DNA of 21,159 nucleotides from Ophiothrix spiculata. Taxonomy: Eukaryota; Echinodermata; Ophiuroidea; Amphilepidida; Ophiotrichidae. Position numbers and translations under genes: made by a program. The stretch lies in the NCBI GenBank assembly GCA_000969725.1, contig JXSR01S073254.1; one strand, written 5' to 3'. This document shows positions 17,615-21,159 of this stretch, one piece after another; positions within the stretch are counted from its first letter, which is position 1, and every line of letters starts with the position of its first letter. The notes below the pieces were generated by a model. The model ran no database searches. It saw only the letters and a program-made list of their open reading frames with translations, and was not told the origin of the DNA.

Positions 17615-17785
17615 AGTCAAATATTGCAAAGGCATTGACATCTTATATAAGACCACTTGCCAAATTTTGTCATTAATATGTTAAATAATGTCTTATTAAT
17701 CAACAACGTAAAGGATAAGCACATTTTGTAGAGTATGAATGGTTCTACTTTTGCAGAAATGTATAGGCTATATTTAGAAGTTTAC
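17615..17785. repeat. Block A, copy 4 (partial)
   Basis: ATTGCAAAGGCATTGACATCTTAT, ACCACTTGCCAAATTTTGTCAT, GATAAGCACATTTTGTAGAGTATGAATGGTTCTACTTTTGCAGAAATGTAT. These align with TTTCAAGGCATTGACATTGG, CCACCTGCTATATTTGGTAAT and CACGTTTTATGTGGAGCATAG..CTTCTACTTTTATTGACAAAATGT of A2. The later part of block A, including the core, is absent, so the array fades out here. Confidence 0.55.
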
Positions 17786-20700
17786 AAGGACAAAGCCCGA
17801 TTAATTCAAATAGTAAAAATGTATAAATTTAAGGAGTGTCTCTAGAGTGAGAAAGATAGAACTGATTAAAGAATATTCGAATTTAGATCAAGAAGAAAAC
17901 GAAAGTGCTCGGAGATTATCTGTTAGGGCAAGTAAATTCACTATAACCTTCGTTTGATCGGGGACAAAACCCAGATCGAACCTAAGCCGCGTAAAGTGGT
18001 GAAAAGCCACTGAAAAACATCTTTGCCAACGCGCACATTTATGAATTTAAGCATATTTACTGAAATGCCCACAATGAACATTAATGTAAATCACAATTTT
18101 CATTATTGCAAGGAGTGTCACGTGAAGACATTGCCATCAAAAGTACTGTCTAGAATTATACTAATATAATTGAACCCAGAAGAGAGAAGGTTTACTTCAT
18201 TGTTTTCAATAAAGTCTTTATATTATATTTAGTTTATTACTCAACGCTTACCAATTTATTATTCTGTGTAGTTGTAATTACTACGAAAGGGAGAGTTCAA
18301 ATTCATCGATGTTCCTTAAATCATACATAAGAACGTCGTATTATCTAATCCAGTGTTTTTCATCAGTATTAAAGCTTCTAGCAGATGTTTTGAATACACG
18401 TAAAATTCAGATTGTTTTCAAGTGGTTAAGCATTGAATATAATACGGTATTTACTTTTTAAGAATTTAATGTTAGGTTTTCTATGAAACAAGATTTAATC
18501 AATCTTTCTAAAATTGGAAAATGATCACAAAGTGTTCATTCCGAAATTAGGAATGACCATATTTTTGGTGGCAATGTGCATATAGCCATGCTTCATAAGA
18601 ACCTTTACAAATGACGATATACCGTACAAGTAATTTAAAGCAATAATATAGTTTTTTTGATCAGAAATTGTTTTTTAGTAAAAACAGCCTAAAATGAAGG
18701 AATGTGACTATTTATACGGGTTTTTTTTGGGGTGAAAACCTTGTTTTGTCACAAAAATGAATAAAAAGCATATGTATATGTGTGATTTTCTATACTAATA
18801 AACGTAGAATTAAATTCTGGATCCCGAATTGTTCGGAGGGTATTAATATCTACCGAAAACAAACCCAATGAGCTATAAAAATCAAAAGTCAAATATATGA
18901 AGGTGATTACGGATTTTGCATATGTTGTGCCATAATTTGTTTGCAAGTGAGGAGCATTCGGTATTAGCATAGGCAAACAAAGCATTACCGCAAAGATGAA
19001 AGATGTGAATGATATTAAAGATTTATATCAAACGTCAAGTACGTTTTTTCTTCATTTGTCATTCCAATATTCAAGCTTGATTGACTTTCAAGCAATATGA
19101 TATTTTTGTTCTTGAATTTTGTATGATATGATATGCTGATAAAATATACAGTGTACGATTGTTTAATAATCTATATACAATCAGCAACAATCGTTCTCTC
19201 TGAATTAAGACTACCTTTCAGCAAAAATGCATTACGAATGGAACTGCTGTAGCTACATTCTGACTAAAGACATGATGAAATTCCACTCCATATGATTTGC
19301 ATATACATTATAACGTTTGACACCCATTTAGGTTATATACGTTAAGTCATGGCACCAATTTTGTTTGAAATTCTGTACGCATGATAACGATATTGAGAAG
19401 GGTGCCATGATGTACGCTTTGAAAACATATCGTTACGTTACAAACATGACACAAACATGTTACCGGTTCCGAGACGAGTGTAAAACACAACGATCTATGT
19501 CACTAAGTAAACCACATTTGATATCCGTTTCATTTACCGGGAGTGAACTTTAATTTTCTTATGGTAACACACACTGTCATGTGTTTCTGGTTCGTAAGAT
19601 ATACTATCCTCTCTTACACAATGTTTTAAGCATGAGGCCTAGTTTTCTTTGGAGTAAATTGATCATGCGAATTTGACATGTTTCGAGATATTGTCCTATT
19701 AGATATCGTTCAACTTTGGTAATGTGTTGAAAGAACGGTTTTGTTCCTAATTTGTAATATTACCTGCGCATTTTCTTCTATGTAAACAACAGTCAACAGT
19801 TGCATATTAAAAGGGGCATTAGACAAGTTGAATACCATCTCCAAACTTTTTCTAAACGTTTTGAGATGTTGCATCATATGATTGTTCGTGTTAGCGGCAA
19901 AAAAGGCTGCATTGGCGTTAATAAAAGCAGCATGTAAATTTCATTACAAAATTCAACCCCTTTTTATATATAGAAATATTAAATATTTTAGTAATCGTTG
20001 GCGACGACGACAAATACTTCTCTCTCATGGTGAAATCTTAAAATTGTCTTTATTAGCAGTTCAAATGCAAAACTGAAATGTCCTTTGATTAAAAACAACA
20101 ACCTTGCATTAATGATTTGAAACAGGAACTTTGAAATCGATTGTTCCCGAGCGCTTGAAGATGGTATAAACTTGTATACATGTGAAGACACAATTGTGTA
20201 CAAGGGTACTATACAGGTTGTAACATAAATAATTATACATTCTTGTTAGCAATATCATGAGGAAACTAAAAATGTTTAATTCACAAACTTTCCCTTATTT
20301 GAAAGGCTATCTTATTGGCTACCAGAAGCAGCTTAAGTGATCTCATTTGATGGTCAGGTTCAAAAGTTACGACCATTTAAGTAAAGACCGGTAAAAACTA
20401 CTTGGGCCGATTTCACCATTTTCCAGCGCAAATAGTTTTTCATGATTCGATGAAGATTAAACAATGCAGTGAGATAAAATTGACAAAAGACACACTTTGA
20501 AAGAATAATTCATAAATTATTTTATGATATCTTAGATAAAAGTTATGCTTTAATAGGTTAAAATATTGCTCATGTTCCAGAGTAAGCATAAACAATTGAA
20601 TCAAAGACTCGATATCTTTGGTGGAAACGGGAAAGCAAAGAGTTAATTGCAATAATCTTTTTGCAATTTTCATGCACAGTTTCATATTCAAAGGAAAATA

Positions 20701-20865
20701 TGGAAATTAAAACTAACTTACTAGCTCAATTGATAAAACTTGATTTTTAAAGAAGTTAAGTTCAGACAAATTTGTTTTTTGACCTGTATTAAAATCTGGG
20801 TAGTCTTAGAGTGCTTGTGTGCTGATTCTACCATTTAAAAATTGGTTTTGGCGTCCCGTGAAACA
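17786..20865. other. Long interval without a supported gene
   Basis: About 3 kb is A+T rich. Open frames of 61-83 codons on either strand have no recognisable domain, and the array blocks do not recur. Small symmetrical words exist (CATGGCACC at 19348-19356 facing GGTGCCATG at 19401-19409; CATTCC..GGAATG near 18538). The right part (about 20440-20865) may be the 3' untranslated region of the minus-strand gene ending at 20866. Confidence 0.5.
17935..18020 (-). other. Weak tRNA-promoter-like patch (possible SINE relic)
   Basis: On the minus strand GGTTCGATCTG resembles an RNA polymerase III B box (GGTTCGANNCC) with one departure. TGGCTTTTCACC, about 20 bases before it, is a poor A box. A cloverleaf cannot be drawn, so it is not a tRNA gene. 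It could be a decayed tRNA-derived SINE head, but no tail or flanking duplication was found. Confidence 0.2.
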
Positions 20866-21057
20866 TTAAGAATACAACAGTCTACGGGCAAGGTCGTCAT
20901 TATTAAGAGCTCCTATATTGCCTTTGTTAGATGGAACACTAAAATCAGCCTCGTAATCCTGTTGAATATCGTATGGCTGATTTGGGGCATTATGTGCTAT
21001 TATTTTGCTTCCGGTAAATGAATCGGATGAACTGGCCCAGGTGGTTTGAAGGTAGGG
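20866..21057 (-). CDS. Putative terminal coding exon of an unidentified gene (partial)
   Basis: On the minus strand a frame stays open for 63 codons after a TGA (21058-21060) and ends at TAA (20866-20868). Its composition is protein-like and less A+T rich than its surroundings: SDSFTGSKIIAHNAP, then NQPYDIQQDYEADF, and a C-terminus NNDDLARRLLYS. It has no ATG of its own. A splice acceptor is plausible at GGGCCAG (AG at 21032-21033), with a branch-like TACTGAC about 30 bases upstream, giving an exon of about 166 bases (20866-21031). The polar, acidic tail could be a cytoplasmic C-terminus, but I recognise no family. The rest of the gene would lie to the right of the window. ATTAAA on the minus strand (20552-20557) is a possible polyadenylation signal. 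Confidence 0.5.
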   Translation of the reverse strand, partial: PYLQTTWASSSDSFTGSKIIAHNAPNQPYDIQQDYEADFSVPSNKGNIGALNNDDLARRLLYS

Positions 21058-21159
21058 TCAGTATAATTGCCATAACTCTGCTTGTAGACCATCAATTTGG
21101 ATGAAACAAAGTGCATTTTGTAGCTAAAGAAATTGGTTTTTGATATAAATAAATGCCAA

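Noticed and set aside
17935-18020. A tRNA gene on the minus strand
   Set aside because: Only a B-box-like word is present; the acceptor stem and cloverleaf cannot be formed.

Overview
The window looks like intergenic and accessory DNA from an invertebrate animal nucleus. It is strongly A+T rich, has very low coding density and carries several short inverted-repeat transposons. Its one clear gene encodes a secreted fibrinogen-related protein (FReP) of the ficolin/tachylectin type, a lectin family that is expanded in molluscs, amphioxus, echinoderms, cnidarians and arthropods. There is no sign of bacterial gene organisation. I cannot name the phylum with confidence; a lophotrochozoan or invertebrate deuterostome would fit.

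Layout. The intact gene is an intronless FReP reading frame at 13846-15078 (+). It has a hydrophobic N-terminus, an amphipathic Q-S-x-L-L repeat stalk and a complete fibrinogen-like domain, followed by an AATAAA about 100 bases after the stop. A second piece of coding sequence lies at the right edge on the minus strand (20866-21057). It looks like the last exon of an unidentified gene whose body lies beyond the window.

Most of the remaining DNA from about 580 to 17.8 kb is not random. By eye it resolves into diverged copies of one repeating unit whose sub-blocks recur in the same order (A, H, B, C, D, E, F, then A again). A copies are near 0.6, 5.5, 9.7 and 17.6 kb; B near 2.05, 8.9 and 11.45 kb; C/D near 2.65-3.98, 9.3, 11.8 and 15.9 kb; E/F near 4.2, 12.9 and 16.6 kb, with E alone at 9.64 kb. 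This is best read as an old tandem segmental duplication with a period of about 4-5 kb. The FReP gene occupies one slot of the array where blocks A, H and B would be expected. Within block A, a 71-base core is identical in copies 1 and 2, while the sequence beside it is clearly diverged.

Several insertions break the units, and sister copies lack them: two inverted-repeat MITEs and one hAT-like element in unit 1 (2411-2633, 2879-3379, 3982-4196), a TA-flanked MITE in unit 4 (16807-17252), a small mariner-like foldback (8131-8197) and a retroposed sequence with AATAAA, a poly(A) tail and 13-16 base target-site duplications (10603-11001). At the left end an inverted repeat with perfect 48-base arms (191-238/277-324) could form a long RNA hairpin. 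From 17.8 to 20.86 kb I see no gene or repeat that I can support, apart from a weak tRNA-promoter-like patch.

All comparisons were made by eye, so block borders are approximate (tens of bases) and identity figures are hand counts.
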